From: Paenibacillus montaniterrae
Lineage (GTDB): Bacteria > Bacillota > Bacilli > Paenibacillales > Paenibacillaceae
Assembly: GCF_018403185.1 (NCBI RefSeq)
Contig: NZ_BOSE01000005.1
Location: 124,001-188,000 of the forward strand
Direction of reading: 5' to 3'
Length of the DNA stretch: 64,000 bases
The translations under genes were made by a program, and so were the position numbers. Positions 56,382 through 64,000 of the stretch are shown here, one piece after another. The notes beneath the pieces were generated by a model that saw nothing but the letters and a program-made list of their open reading frames with translations, did no database searches and was not told where the DNA came from. The first letter of the stretch is position 1. Every line of letters starts with the position of its first letter.

Positions 56382-57197
56382 ATGGGCATGTACTACAATT
56401 CAACTGGCACGATATTGGTCGATCATTACAAACGCAAGGGCTTCTATACGATGCAGGAGCATCATGCTCATGATGACTATGAGCTGTACTACCTGTTTAC
56501 AGGCGAGCGAAACTTCTTTATTCGCGATCGCTGCTATCGTGTAAAGCGAGGCTTCTTTGTGTTTGTTGAAAAAAACGAGCTGCACAAAACGATCGATACC
56601 GAGGTTCCCAATCATGAAAGGCTCGTTATAAATTTCGGCTCTGCACTGCTTGCAGATTTCCCTTTGCATGGAAGAAGCGGAGCAATTTTGCTGCCGCCGC
56701 AGGAGCAGTTTAAAGGCGAGTCACTTGTACGAGAGATCATTGCCGAAGCACAAGGCCATGCAGAAGGGCGCGACGTTATGCTGGAGTCGTTAATCAAGCA
56801 GCTTCTTCTGCTGCTGTTTCGCGCACAAAAAGAGCAGCCAGAGCTTGAAGCTGAAGCATCCACCGTTCACAAAACCATTTCCGAGGTGGCGGCATATGTA
56901 GGAACACACTATCGTGATCCGCTTCGTCTCAATGAAGTAGCGAGCCAGTTTTTTATTAGCCCTTATTACCTTAGCAGAAAGTTTAAAGAATGCACGGGCT
57001 TCGGCTTTTCCGAATATGTTCAGCTCGTACGGATTCGTGAAGCACAGCGGCTGCTGCGCGAAACCGATTTGAAAATGATTGAGGTAGCCGAGCAAATTGG
57101 CATCGAAGCGGTCGCCAATTTTTATAAGCTGTTTAAAGCAACGACAGGCTGCTCGCCTCTGCAATACCGCAAGCGCCAGCAAGCCCGTAAAAACTAA
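56382..57197 (+). CDS. AraC-family regulator divergent from the acetylesterase gene
   Basis: 271 residues from ATG 56382 (GGAGG 5 nt upstream; ATG 56388 is also possible). The cupin HHAHDDYELYYLFTGER and the C-terminal helix-turn-helix pair LNEVASQFFISPYYLSRKF and MIEVAEQIGIEAVANFYKLF are present. It is paralogous to 43306-44169 over its whole length, which suggests related effectors (pectin-derived sugars). Predicted to activate the divergent esterase gene. Confidence 0.88.
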   Translation: MGMYYNSTGTILVDHYKRKGFYTMQEHHAHDDYELYYLFTGERNFFIRDRCYRVKRGFFVFVEKNELHKTIDTEVPNHERLVINFGSALLADFPLHGRSGAILLPPQEQFKGESLVREIIAEAQGHAEGRDVMLESLIKQLLLLLFRAQKEQPELEAEASTVHKTISEVAAYVGTHYRDPLRLNEVASQFFISPYYLSRKFKECTGFGFSEYVQLVRIREAQRLLRETDLKMIEVAEQIGIEAVANFYKLFKATTGCSPLQYRKRQQARKN

Positions 57198-57219
57198 ACG
57201 TGATAAAATGAGCGGTCTT

Positions 57220-57387
57220 TCACTTGCGGGGATTTTTATTTCTAGCTCCGATTCCTGCTCCAAGTGCAATACCTAGCGCAATGCCAAGCGCCAAATTATC
57301 TATAGCCAGCCCAAATATAAGCCCCAGCGCAACACCAATGCTAATGCCTGTAGCAACTGAATTATTGTTGTTTTGGTTATCACTCAT
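57220..57387 (-). CDS. Small glycine-zipper membrane protein
   Basis: 55 residues: MSDNQNNNN, then ATGISIGVALGLIFGLAID and NLALGIALGIALGAGIGARN, then a basic tail. Two short hydrophobic Gly-zipper helices indicate a membrane-inserting oligomer. The ribosome site GGGGAGG lies 7 nt before ATG 57387. It is convergent with the AraC gene (gap 22 nt). No function is known. Confidence 0.7.
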   Translation of the reverse strand: MSDNQNNNNSVATGISIGVALGLIFGLAIDNLALGIALGIALGAGIGARNKNPRK

Positions 57388-57563
57388 AGAAAAGCCTCCC
57401 CGTCGTTTAATCGCAGCCAGCTTGCAGCTTACTAAGGACCAATGCTATTTGAGCTACGTTATACTAGACTACATAACATATATCGTTTACGCCAGTCAAG
57501 CTGCTTCATGCTATGTGCATTGCGTTCATGCTGCACATTGCGATAAGCAGTACCGTTATATAA

Positions 57564-57665
57564 GATACACTATTGATTAATTGACACAACATAAATATAG
57601 TCAAAAACATATATTGCCAACATTATTATATATAGTGTACACTATTAAATAAATAGAATACACTA
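57564..57665. promoter_or_regulatory. glpX upstream region with ATAGTGTACACTAT palindrome
   Basis: The perfect 14-bp palindrome ATAGTGTACACTAT (57632-57645) is flanked by half-sites GATACACTAT (57564-57573) and AATACACTA (57657-57665) ahead of glpX. The rest of 57388-57678 is AT-rich with no gene. The CcpN-like regulator encoded downstream is one candidate binder; the match to the published B. subtilis CcpN box is not evident. Confidence 0.4.
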
Positions 57666-57678
57666 AAAGGATGGGGAA

Positions 57679-58662
57679 ATGATGAAGCTGGAACGAGAGC
57701 TTGCACTTGAAATTGTTAGAGTAACAGAATTGGCGGCTTTAGCCTCGGCTCCCTGGATGGGACTCGGAGAGAAAAACAATGCCGATGGCGCTGCGACAGA
57801 AGCGATGCGCGACATGTTTGATACGGTATGCATGAAAGGCACAGTCGTAATCGGTGAGGGTGAAATGGATGAAGCTCCCATGCTTTACATCGGGGAAAAA
57901 GTCGGCTCAGGACTAGGACCGGAGCTGGACGTAGCAGTCGACCCGCTGGAAGGGACCGAACTCGTTGCCAAAGGCTTGAACAACGCAATGTCCGTCGTCG
58001 CCGTTGCCAATAAAGGCAATCTGTTGAATGCTCCTGATATGTATATGGAGAAGCTGGCCGTTGGTCCTGCACTGGCTGGCAAGCTGTCGCTGCTCGACCC
58101 AATCGATGTTACCTTGCGCAAAGCATCGCAAATTCTGTGCAAGCCGATTAACGATATAACGGTTATGATCCTTGATCGTGAGCGCCATCAACAGATGATT
58201 CAAACTGTTCGCGCACTCGGCGTAAGAATTAAATTTCTTGCTGCTGGCGATGTTGCCGGCGCTATCGCACCGGCCTTTCCAGAAACGGGTATTGATATGT
58301 ACATCGGCTCGGGCGGTGCTCCTGAAGGTGTTCTTGCTGCTGCCGCGCTTAAATGCTTGGGCGGCGAGCTGCAAGGAAGGCTAATGCCGGAAAATTCGAT
58401 ACAGGAGCAGCGCTGTCTGGACATGGGACTTGCTGATCCGAGAAAGCTGCTGACGATGGAGGATATGATCGGCAGCGGAGATGTTATATTTGCAGCAACT
58501 GGTGTTACTCCAAGCGACTTTCTTGGCGGCGTGCGCTATTTGCCCAATCAACGTGCCGAGACCTTCTCCATGGTTATGCGCGCCCAAACTAAAACCGTTC
58601 GTTTTATTCACTCGATTCACGATCTTACAACGAAACCGTATTTTCAGAAGCAAGCCATCTAA
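57679..58662 (+). CDS. glpX: Class II fructose-1,6-bisphosphatase
   Basis: 327 residues, standard GlpX length. Metal and substrate motifs are present: VIGEGEMDEAPMLYIGE, DVAVDPLEGTEL, YIGSGGAPEGVLAAAALKC and ATGVTPSDFLGGVRY. It hydrolyses fructose-1,6-bisphosphate to fructose-6-phosphate in gluconeogenesis. The start is ATG-ATG at 57679 with GGGGAA upstream. It is followed by ndk, a ccpN-like gene and a PEP-synthase regulator gene, so this stretch reads as a gluconeogenesis switch. Confidence 0.95.
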   Translation: MMKLERELALEIVRVTELAALASAPWMGLGEKNNADGAATEAMRDMFDTVCMKGTVVIGEGEMDEAPMLYIGEKVGSGLGPELDVAVDPLEGTELVAKGLNNAMSVVAVANKGNLLNAPDMYMEKLAVGPALAGKLSLLDPIDVTLRKASQILCKPINDITVMILDRERHQQMIQTVRALGVRIKFLAAGDVAGAIAPAFPETGIDMYIGSGGAPEGVLAAAALKCLGGELQGRLMPENSIQEQRCLDMGLADPRKLLTMEDMIGSGDVIFAATGVTPSDFLGGVRYLPNQRAETFSMVMRAQTKTVRFIHSIHDLTTKPYFQKQAI

Positions 58663-58711
58663 GATTGGTTGCAAGCCGAATCATCTCTATTATCTAGGAG
58701 GATCAACGAGC

Positions 58712-59137
58712 ATGGAACAAACCTTTGTTATGATTAAGCCAGACGGTGTAAAGCTGGGACTAATAGGAACAATTATACAGCGCTTTGAGCACAAGCGCCT
58801 TCGTCTCGTAAGGGCAGAGATGATGCAGCTTTCGCTGGAACAAGCGAAAGCGCATTATCTCGATCTGGCGCATAAGCCGTTTTTTCATGATTTGCTTCAA
58901 TTTATCACCTCCGGGGAAGTGATGGCTATGGTATGGGAGGGTCCCAATGCCGTCAAAGCTGCACGCTGCCTGATTGGCGCCACGAACCCGTTAGAGTCTC
59001 CTTCCGGCACAATTCGCGGCGATTTTGCGCTTGAGCTGGACAGCAACATTATTCACGGCTCTGACAGCGTGGAGAATGCTGCCCGCGAAATCCAACTGTA
59101 CTTTCCAGACTATTATGCAGCCAAATCTGTATCGTGA
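58712..59137 (+). CDS. ndk: Nucleoside diphosphate kinase
   Basis: 141 residues from ATG 58712 (TAGGAGGATC upstream). NDK motifs are present: TFVMIKPDGV at the N terminus, GPNAVKAARCLIGATNP for nucleotide binding, GTIRGDF, and active-site His115 in NIIHGSDS. Slightly shorter than the usual 148 residues but complete. It transfers the gamma phosphate between NTPs and NDPs. Its place between glpX and the ccpN-like gene is not the usual one. Confidence 0.95.
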   Translation: MEQTFVMIKPDGVKLGLIGTIIQRFEHKRLRLVRAEMMQLSLEQAKAHYLDLAHKPFFHDLLQFITSGEVMAMVWEGPNAVKAARCLIGATNPLESPSGTIRGDFALELDSNIIHGSDSVENAAREIQLYFPDYYAAKSVS

Positions 59138-59180
59138 ATTGGAGTATAGCATGCTATAATGAGAAGCAATGGAGTTGTGA

Positions 59181-59864
59181 TTGGTAAAGGGGGTTATTCA
59201 CATTCAGCTTACACAAAGACAAATCGATATTGTTACATTTGTTCAGAATCAATCTCCCGTAACTAGTGATCAAATTGCGGATTTTCTAAATGTTAACCGT
59301 GCCACCTTGCGCTCAGATCTTGCTGTTCTCGTTATGCTGGGGTACCTGGATGCCAAGCCGAAAGTGGGCTACTTTCCCGGGAAAGTGCAAAATGCACCAA
59401 CATGGACATCACGCCTGGATAATATGAAGGTTAGTGATGTACAGGGAGTTCCAATCGTGATTTCGATCAATGCCACCGTGCAGGACGCCGTTATTTCCTT
59501 GTTTTTAGAAAACGTAGGAAGCCTGATCGTAACCGATCAGCGCGGCGCGATTGCAGGCATGGTTTCGCGCAAGGACTTGCTTAAAGTAACACTTGGCAAT
59601 CAGTCTGCCCCTGCTATGCCTGTCAGCCTGGTCATGACCAGACAGCCGAAAATAGTGACCGTTGAACCCGAAGAATCTGTACTGTCTGCGGCCAAAAAGC
59701 TGCTGCACAATGAGATAGGCATGCTCCCTGTCGTTCGTAAAACGGTTGATCAGGACGGCGCAGAGCTTCTTGAACCCATTGGCCGCATAACAAAAACAAC
59801 AATGACCGAAATACTGCTCAGCTTGGCTGCGGAACCTTTCGCAAAGGATGGCAATCGTGTATGA
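59181..59864 (+). CDS. ccpN: CcpN-like HTH-CBS repressor of gluconeogenesis genes
   Basis: 227 residues. The N-terminal helix-turn-helix (VTSDQIADFLNVNRATLRSDLAVL) with GYLDAKPKVGYFPG matches CcpN. Two CBS domains follow (about 80-135 and 145-215). In Bacillus subtilis CcpN represses gapB and pckA under glycolytic conditions, sensing nucleotides through the CBS pair. The start is TTG 59181 with GGAG 6 nt upstream. It overlaps the next gene by 4 nt (ATGA), matching the ccpN-yqfL order in Bacillus. Confidence 0.9.
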   Translation: MVKGVIHIQLTQRQIDIVTFVQNQSPVTSDQIADFLNVNRATLRSDLAVLVMLGYLDAKPKVGYFPGKVQNAPTWTSRLDNMKVSDVQGVPIVISINATVQDAVISLFLENVGSLIVTDQRGAIAGMVSRKDLLKVTLGNQSAPAMPVSLVMTRQPKIVTVEPEESVLSAAKKLLHNEIGMLPVVRKTVDQDGAELLEPIGRITKTTMTEILLSLAAEPFAKDGNRV

Positions 59865-60685
59865 ATATAGATATAGACAATCAGCATTGGATCTATGTAT
59901 GCTCTGATGCAGCCGGTACAACGGCAGAAACCGTCGCCAAAGCGACCATTAGACAATTTCAAATGAGTGAGGTGCAGTTAAAACGCTTCTCACAGCTGCA
60001 GGATGAGGAAGAAATTCGTGCGATCGTTCATGAAGCGGCAGCTCAGCAAGCCTTTATTATGTATACGCTTGTGCAGCCAGAGCTAAGAGAAATGATGCGC
60101 CTGGAAGCAGCCCTGCACAACGTGCACGCCTTTGACATTATGGGACCTGCGATGAAAGGCTTTGTCGACACCTTTCACAACACGCCGCAACAACTTCCTA
60201 AATTGCCGTATACGATGGACGAGGATTACTACCGACGAATCGAAGCGATCGAATACGCGGTGCGCAACGACGACGGCAAAAGCTTAACCGAGCTAACCCA
60301 GGCCGACATTGTGCTTATAGGTGTTTCTCGTACTTCCAAAACTCCATTAAGCGTTTACTTGGCGCATAAGGGCTACAAAACAGCAAATATTCCAATTGTT
60401 CCAGAGGTACAGCCGCCAGAAATTTTATTGCAGCTGGAGCCGCAGCGAGTAATCGGACTTACGATGAAAGCAGATCAGCTTATGCGCATTCGTGAAGCCC
60501 GCTTGCAGGGTCTCGGGCTATTATCAGGAGCTAAATATGCGGAGCAGGCGAGAGTTGAACGGGAGCTTGCGTATGCCCGGCAATTTATGGAGCGGATAGG
60601 CTGTATCATCATTGATGTTACGAATCGAGCAATTGAGGAAACAAGCGAAATAATAATAGATCATATCCAGCAATTCCAGCAATAA
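59861..60685 (+). CDS. yqfL: Pyruvate, water (phosphate) dikinase regulatory protein
   Basis: 274 residues, DUF299 family. It opens IYVCSDAAGTTAETVAKAT, has the P-loop GVSRTSKT (154-161) and ends in a C-terminal helix. The family acts as a bifunctional ADP-dependent kinase and Pi-dependent phosphorylase on PEP synthase or PPDK, controlling PEP formation. It is coupled to ccpN by a 4-nt overlap, and a terminator follows. Confidence 0.93.
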   Translation: MNIDIDNQHWIYVCSDAAGTTAETVAKATIRQFQMSEVQLKRFSQLQDEEEIRAIVHEAAAQQAFIMYTLVQPELREMMRLEAALHNVHAFDIMGPAMKGFVDTFHNTPQQLPKLPYTMDEDYYRRIEAIEYAVRNDDGKSLTELTQADIVLIGVSRTSKTPLSVYLAHKGYKTANIPIVPEVQPPEILLQLEPQRVIGLTMKADQLMRIREARLQGLGLLSGAKYAEQARVERELAYARQFMERIGCIIIDVTNRAIEETSEIIIDHIQQFQQ

Positions 60686-60689
60686 CAAA

Positions 60690-60741
60690 GAGAGGGAGTT
60701 CAAAGCGTCAGTGAAGCCTGACGATTTGAACTCCCTTCTTC
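60690..60741 (+). terminator. Rho-independent terminator of the ccpN operon
   Basis: AGGGAGTTCAAA and CGTCAG pair with CTGACG and TTTGAACTCCCT around TGAAGC, followed by TCTTCTTGTTT. Confidence 0.88.
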
Positions 60742-60769
60742 TTGTTTGCAATCATTCTTGTTTTTCGGC

Positions 60770-60805
60770 TAGGGCGTGTCTGAAAACCCGCTCAGACACG
60801 CGCTA
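60770..60805. mobile_element. Minimal MITE derivative (ends only)
   Basis: GGGCGTGTCTGA and TCAGACACGCGC are joined by AAACCCGC with the interior missing, flanked by TA on both sides (60770-60771, 60804-60805). It is a 32-bp internal-deletion version of copies 1 and 2, lying 4 nt past the uxaA stop codon. Confidence 0.75.
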
Positions 60806-60809
60806 ATGA

Positions 60810-62318
60810 CTATAGCGTAACCCCGTCCTTGAAGATCGCGATTTCCTTAAAGCCATTGCGCTCATTATGCGTTTGCCGCTCGCCAGAGGCAAGAGCAATA
60901 AGCTGCTCCCACAGCTCATCGCTTAATTCTGTCATCGTCTTTTCGTTCAGCAGTCGTCCTGCATTGAAGTCGATCCAGTTGCGCTTGCGCTCAGCCAGCT
61001 CGTTATTGGTTGCGATTTTAACCGTTGGCACCGGACCGCCAAATGGCGTTCCTCTCCCTGTCGTAAACAATACGATATGCGCCCCGGCTGCGCTAAGCGC
61101 GGTGACGGATACCAGATCATTGCCAGGTGCCTCGAGCAGCGTCAAGCCGCCGCTTTTTCGCACTTGCTCGCCATAAGCAATAACGTCCATGACCGTCGCA
61201 TGACCGCCTTTTTGCGTACAGCCAAGCGACTTTTCCTCCAATGTGCTTATGCCGCCTGCTTTATTGCCCGGCGAAGGATTTTCGTAAATTTCCTGCCCAT
61301 GACGAATAAAATATTGCTTGAAGCCGTTAATGAGCTGCACAATATCCTCAAACACCTGTTGGTCGACAGCACGCTCCATCAAAATCGTTTCTGCGCCAAA
61401 CATTTCGGGCACCTCAGTTAATATTGCGGTGCCGCCTGCTGCAGTTACCCGGTCTGCGATTGCTCCGGCAAGCGGATTGGCTGTAATCCCGGACAAGCCG
61501 TCAGAGCCGCCGCATTTGAGGCCGATTTTCAAGCGGGATACAGGGACGGGCTCGCGCTTGAAGCTTTCGGCGTATTCGACCAGCTCCTCTATCAGCTCCA
61601 GAGATTCCTCGATTTCGTCTTCCGCCTGCTGTGCCTTGACAAATTTGATCCTGCGCTCGTCATATGGTCCAATAGCCTGCTGGAAAGCTTCAATTTGATT
61701 GTTTTCACAGCCGAGACCGATGACCAGTACCCCCGCAGCATTTGGATGACGCACCAGCGATGCCAGCAGCTTCTGCGTATAGGTCAAATCATCGCCAAGC
61801 TGCGAGCAGCCGTATGGGTGAGCGAAATGGTAAATGCCATCGACTCTGCCCGCATACATTGCAGATGCCTGTCGCGCTACAATTTCGCATGTTTTGTTAA
61901 TGCAGCCAACCGTATTAATAATCCAGATCTCGTTGCGAATCCCGACCTCGCCATCTGCACGAACATAGCCTTGAAACGTACGCTCAGCAGCCTCAGGGCG
62001 AGCGGCTTCAGGCTGAGCGATCTGAGCAGCAGGCTCATATTTGTAGTCGATAATGCCTTTCAGCCCGGTTGCCAAATTATGCGTGTGAATCCAGGTGCCA
62101 GGCTCAATCGCAACTGTCGCGACGCCAATGGAATAGCCAAACTTCCATACATGCTCGCCTTCAGCGATGCTTCGCAGCGCAATTTTATGTCCAAAGGGAA
62201 CCTCGCTGGTCAATTCCAGCTCGCTGCCATCCTCCAGCTTAAGCTTTTCCCCCTGCTGGAAAGGCCGAAGCGCTATGGCAACCGAGTCCTTCTCATTCAG
62301 CTTGATCCATTCATTCAT
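60810..62318 (-). CDS. uxaA: Altronate dehydratase
   Basis: 502 residues from ATG 62318. The N-terminal SAF domain (about 1-95, KFGYSIGVATVAI, WIHTHNL) is followed by the altronate/galactarate dehydratase region (GYVRADGEVGIRNEIWIINTVGC, FAHPYGCSQLGDD, LKCGGSDGLSGITANPLAG, YENPSPGNKAGGISTLEEKS). It dehydrates D-altronate to 2-keto-3-deoxygluconate. Its start overlaps the uxaB stop by 4 nt (ATGA), so the two are coupled. Confidence 0.95.
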   Translation of the reverse strand: MNEWIKLNEKDSVAIALRPFQQGEKLKLEDGSELELTSEVPFGHKIALRSIAEGEHVWKFGYSIGVATVAIEPGTWIHTHNLATGLKGIIDYKYEPAAQIAQPEAARPEAAERTFQGYVRADGEVGIRNEIWIINTVGCINKTCEIVARQASAMYAGRVDGIYHFAHPYGCSQLGDDLTYTQKLLASLVRHPNAAGVLVIGLGCENNQIEAFQQAIGPYDERRIKFVKAQQAEDEIEESLELIEELVEYAESFKREPVPVSRLKIGLKCGGSDGLSGITANPLAGAIADRVTAAGGTAILTEVPEMFGAETILMERAVDQQVFEDIVQLINGFKQYFIRHGQEIYENPSPGNKAGGISTLEEKSLGCTQKGGHATVMDVIAYGEQVRKSGGLTLLEAPGNDLVSVTALSAAGAHIVLFTTGRGTPFGGPVPTVKIATNNELAERKRNWIDFNAGRLLNEKTMTELSDELWEQLIALASGERQTHNERNGFKEIAIFKDGVTL

Positions 62319-63862
62319 AGCTCTCTCTCCCATTGCTCGATTATCGAGGTAATTTGCTCAGCAAGCTGCGGATATGCGGCATGCAAATTGCTTTGCCATA
62401 GCTCCTCCAAAGACAGCAAAACTGCAACTGTTTCCTGCAGTGACCGCTCGGCTTGATGGAACAATGCCCATATGTCCGCCAGCTTGATCAGCAGCTCGCG
62501 ATCATCGCGCAGCAAATACTGCTCGCCTGTGAAGCTTTGCCCCCAATAGCCGGATTCATCCACCTTCACGATGCGATAATGACGCAGCAAGGCAGCGAGT
62601 GCTGCAGCCAAACCTTGCGGCAAGCTCACAGACTCGCCATCAGAGCCGACCTGATCTTTCTGAGCTATAAAAGCCTCGTTATGCTGCAAGTAAAACTTTA
62701 GCGAAGGCAGCAACCGCGTTTGGAATTTGCTAAGGCTGTTCATTGTAATATCCGAAAGCCGATGCTGGATAAATGGATTAAGAAAGCGCTCGCATACCTG
62801 CTTGGCATAAGTCTGCAATTCCGTCTGGTCGTATGGCAGAGACGGTATAATTTCCGATTCAATCGTACGAATGATCAATACTCCCAGCTCGTCATGCTCC
62901 ATAGCTGCGCGCACCTCGGACAAGCCCTTGAGCATACCCAGCAATGCCATAAATGTATGCGCACCGTTCAGGATGCGAACCTTGCGCTGCTGAAACGGCT
63001 TCAAGTCGTCCACCCACAATACGTTAAGACCTGCGCTAGCCAAAGGAAGCTGCTGCTCCAGCTCGCTCTCGCCCTCAATCGCCCACAGATGATACGGCTC
63101 GGCCGTGGTTAGAAGCGGATCTTCATAGCCCCACTCAGCAAACCATTGCTCGGCCTGCTTAGCGTCCGGATAACCGGTAACAATGCGATCAACCAGCGAA
63201 TTTAAAAATCGATTATGCTCCACTACCCAGCTTCTAAAGGCTTGCGGCAGTCTCCAATCCTCGCAATAGCGCAGCACGCATTCCCGCAGCGTATCGCCAT
63301 TGCGCTCCAGCAGCTCGCAAGGCAAGCAAATTAAGCCTTTTGCCGGATCGCCGTTAAAAGCGATATATCTTTCATATAACAGCTGCGTCAGCTTGCCGGG
63401 AAAGGACTGCACTGGCTTGCCTTCACTGTATGCTTCCTGACGATACACAAGTCCAGCCTCCGTCGTGTTGGACACAACGAAACGAAGCTGCGGCTGCTTT
63501 GCCAGCGAGAAAAATTGCTCCCAATCCGAATACGGGTCAAATGCGCTTGAAAACACGGTAATCACTTGCTTGCGTTCAACCGGGCTGCCGTTTTCCAGCC
63601 CGCGTGTGACTAGCGTATACAGTCCGTCCTGCTCGGCCAGCTCTTCAATTTTTGGCTTGCCGCTTGGTCTTGGCTGAACGACGGCTACGCTTCCTTGAAA
63701 TAGTCCCTGCTTGCGGCTTTCGTGAATCATCCAATCAAAGAAGCCGCGCAAAAAGTTGCCCTCGCCAATTTGAAGCACGGTTACTGGCGCTTCCGTCAGC
63801 TCGTCAAAAACATGCTTCTGCCCGGCTTCCAGGCTAATCCGATTTAATCGCTGCTTTATCAT
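62315..63862 (-). CDS. uxaB: Tagaturonate reductase (altronate oxidoreductase)
   Basis: 515 residues, mannitol dehydrogenase superfamily of UxaB type. The N-terminal VLQIGEGNFLRGFFDWMIH nucleotide motif and the central KVRILNGAHTFMALLGML catalytic segment are present. It reduces tagaturonate to altronate with NADH. The start is taken as ATG 63862 because GGAG lies 10 nt upstream; ATG 63871 overlaps the site. First gene of the uxaBA unit. Confidence 0.94.
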   Translation of the reverse strand: MIKQRLNRISLEAGQKHVFDELTEAPVTVLQIGEGNFLRGFFDWMIHESRKQGLFQGSVAVVQPRPSGKPKIEELAEQDGLYTLVTRGLENGSPVERKQVITVFSSAFDPYSDWEQFFSLAKQPQLRFVVSNTTEAGLVYRQEAYSEGKPVQSFPGKLTQLLYERYIAFNGDPAKGLICLPCELLERNGDTLRECVLRYCEDWRLPQAFRSWVVEHNRFLNSLVDRIVTGYPDAKQAEQWFAEWGYEDPLLTTAEPYHLWAIEGESELEQQLPLASAGLNVLWVDDLKPFQQRKVRILNGAHTFMALLGMLKGLSEVRAAMEHDELGVLIIRTIESEIIPSLPYDQTELQTYAKQVCERFLNPFIQHRLSDITMNSLSKFQTRLLPSLKFYLQHNEAFIAQKDQVGSDGESVSLPQGLAAALAALLRHYRIVKVDESGYWGQSFTGEQYLLRDDRELLIKLADIWALFHQAERSLQETVAVLLSLEELWQSNLHAAYPQLAEQITSIIEQWEREL

Positions 63863-63897
63863 AATGTCCATGCTCCTTTACTAGATTGTTGTATTCA

Positions 63898-63975
63898 TTA
63901 TAGGAGATAATGATCAAGCATGAAATGGCAGATTTCGTGCAATTTGTACTCTATTTTGATCTTTGATACACTATA
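63898..63975 (-). promoter_or_regulatory. uxaBA promoter region
   Basis: On the minus strand a perfect -10 hexamer TATAAT (63898-63903) lies about 30 nt ahead of the uxaB start. The -35 is weak (TTTCAT at 17-nt spacing). Further upstream ATAGTGTATC (63965-63974) repeats the half-site seen before glpX. Confidence 0.5.
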
Positions 63976-64000
63976 AGTACGTGTTCATACGCTTGATTTG

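Noticed and set aside
61695..62456. 253-residue plus-strand frame opposite uxaA
   Set aside because: Shadow frame spanning the coupled uxaB-uxaA junction; no motif or start signal.

Overview
The window looks like chromosome of a Paenibacillus or close relative: a Gram-positive, endospore-forming plant-polysaccharide degrader. This rests on gene content, not on a database match. The markers are a gerA-type germination operon, many collagen-like exosporium-type proteins, YesM/YesN two-component pairs, LplB/LplC-type sugar permeases, several sugar-binding lipoproteins, a CcpN-type repressor gene, and GGAGG ribosome binding sites on nearly every gene. No rRNA, tRNA, CRISPR array, phage, transposase or conventional defence system was recognised.

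Layout. Positions 1-8.7 kb (minus strand) hold a very large membrane-anchored sugar-binding protein (left edge cut), two tandemly duplicated sugar-binding lipoproteins and a GH43-CBM6 glycosidase. 9-18.5 kb holds a chymotrypsin-fold protease, an SBP-histidine kinase pair, an AraC regulator divergent from a TIM-barrel isomerase/oxidoreductase pair, and a separately encoded YesN-type response regulator. 18.7-20.4 kb holds three small spore-surface-type genes, one collagen-like. 20.5-31.5 kb is an arabinan/arabinoxylan uptake and degradation locus in transcription order: kinase, regulator, SBP, two permeases, GH51, GH43. 31.6-35.7 kb is a gerA-type operon. 35.9-44.2 kb holds a double-domain GH43, a GH88-type unsaturated glucuronyl hydrolase, uxaC, an oxidoreductase and a divergent AraC regulator. 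44.3-54.8 kb is a cluster of collagen-like genes interrupted by a GH42/AraC pair and two DUF1259-like paralogues. 55.1-57.2 kb holds a rhamnogalacturonan-acetylesterase-like enzyme divergent from an AraC regulator. 57.2-60.7 kb holds glpX, ndk, a ccpN-like gene and a PEP-synthase/PPDK regulator gene. 60.8-63.9 kb holds uxaA and uxaB.

Together the enzymes would strip arabinose, acetyl groups, galactose and unsaturated uronates from pectin and hemicellulose side chains. They would import the oligosaccharides, isomerise and reduce hexuronates (UxaC, UxaB, UxaA), and connect to gluconeogenic control (GlpX, CcpN, PpsR).

The strongest unexplained signal is non-coding. Two structured repeat families (here R1, about 180 bp, and P, about 135-175 bp), all in one orientation, occupy the gaps between successive minus-strand genes. 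R1 copies begin at the stop codon of the upstream gene and P sits before the next gene. Both have inverted arms that change together from copy to copy. A third family of 161-bp TA-flanked, MITE-like elements also lies mostly at gene 3' ends.
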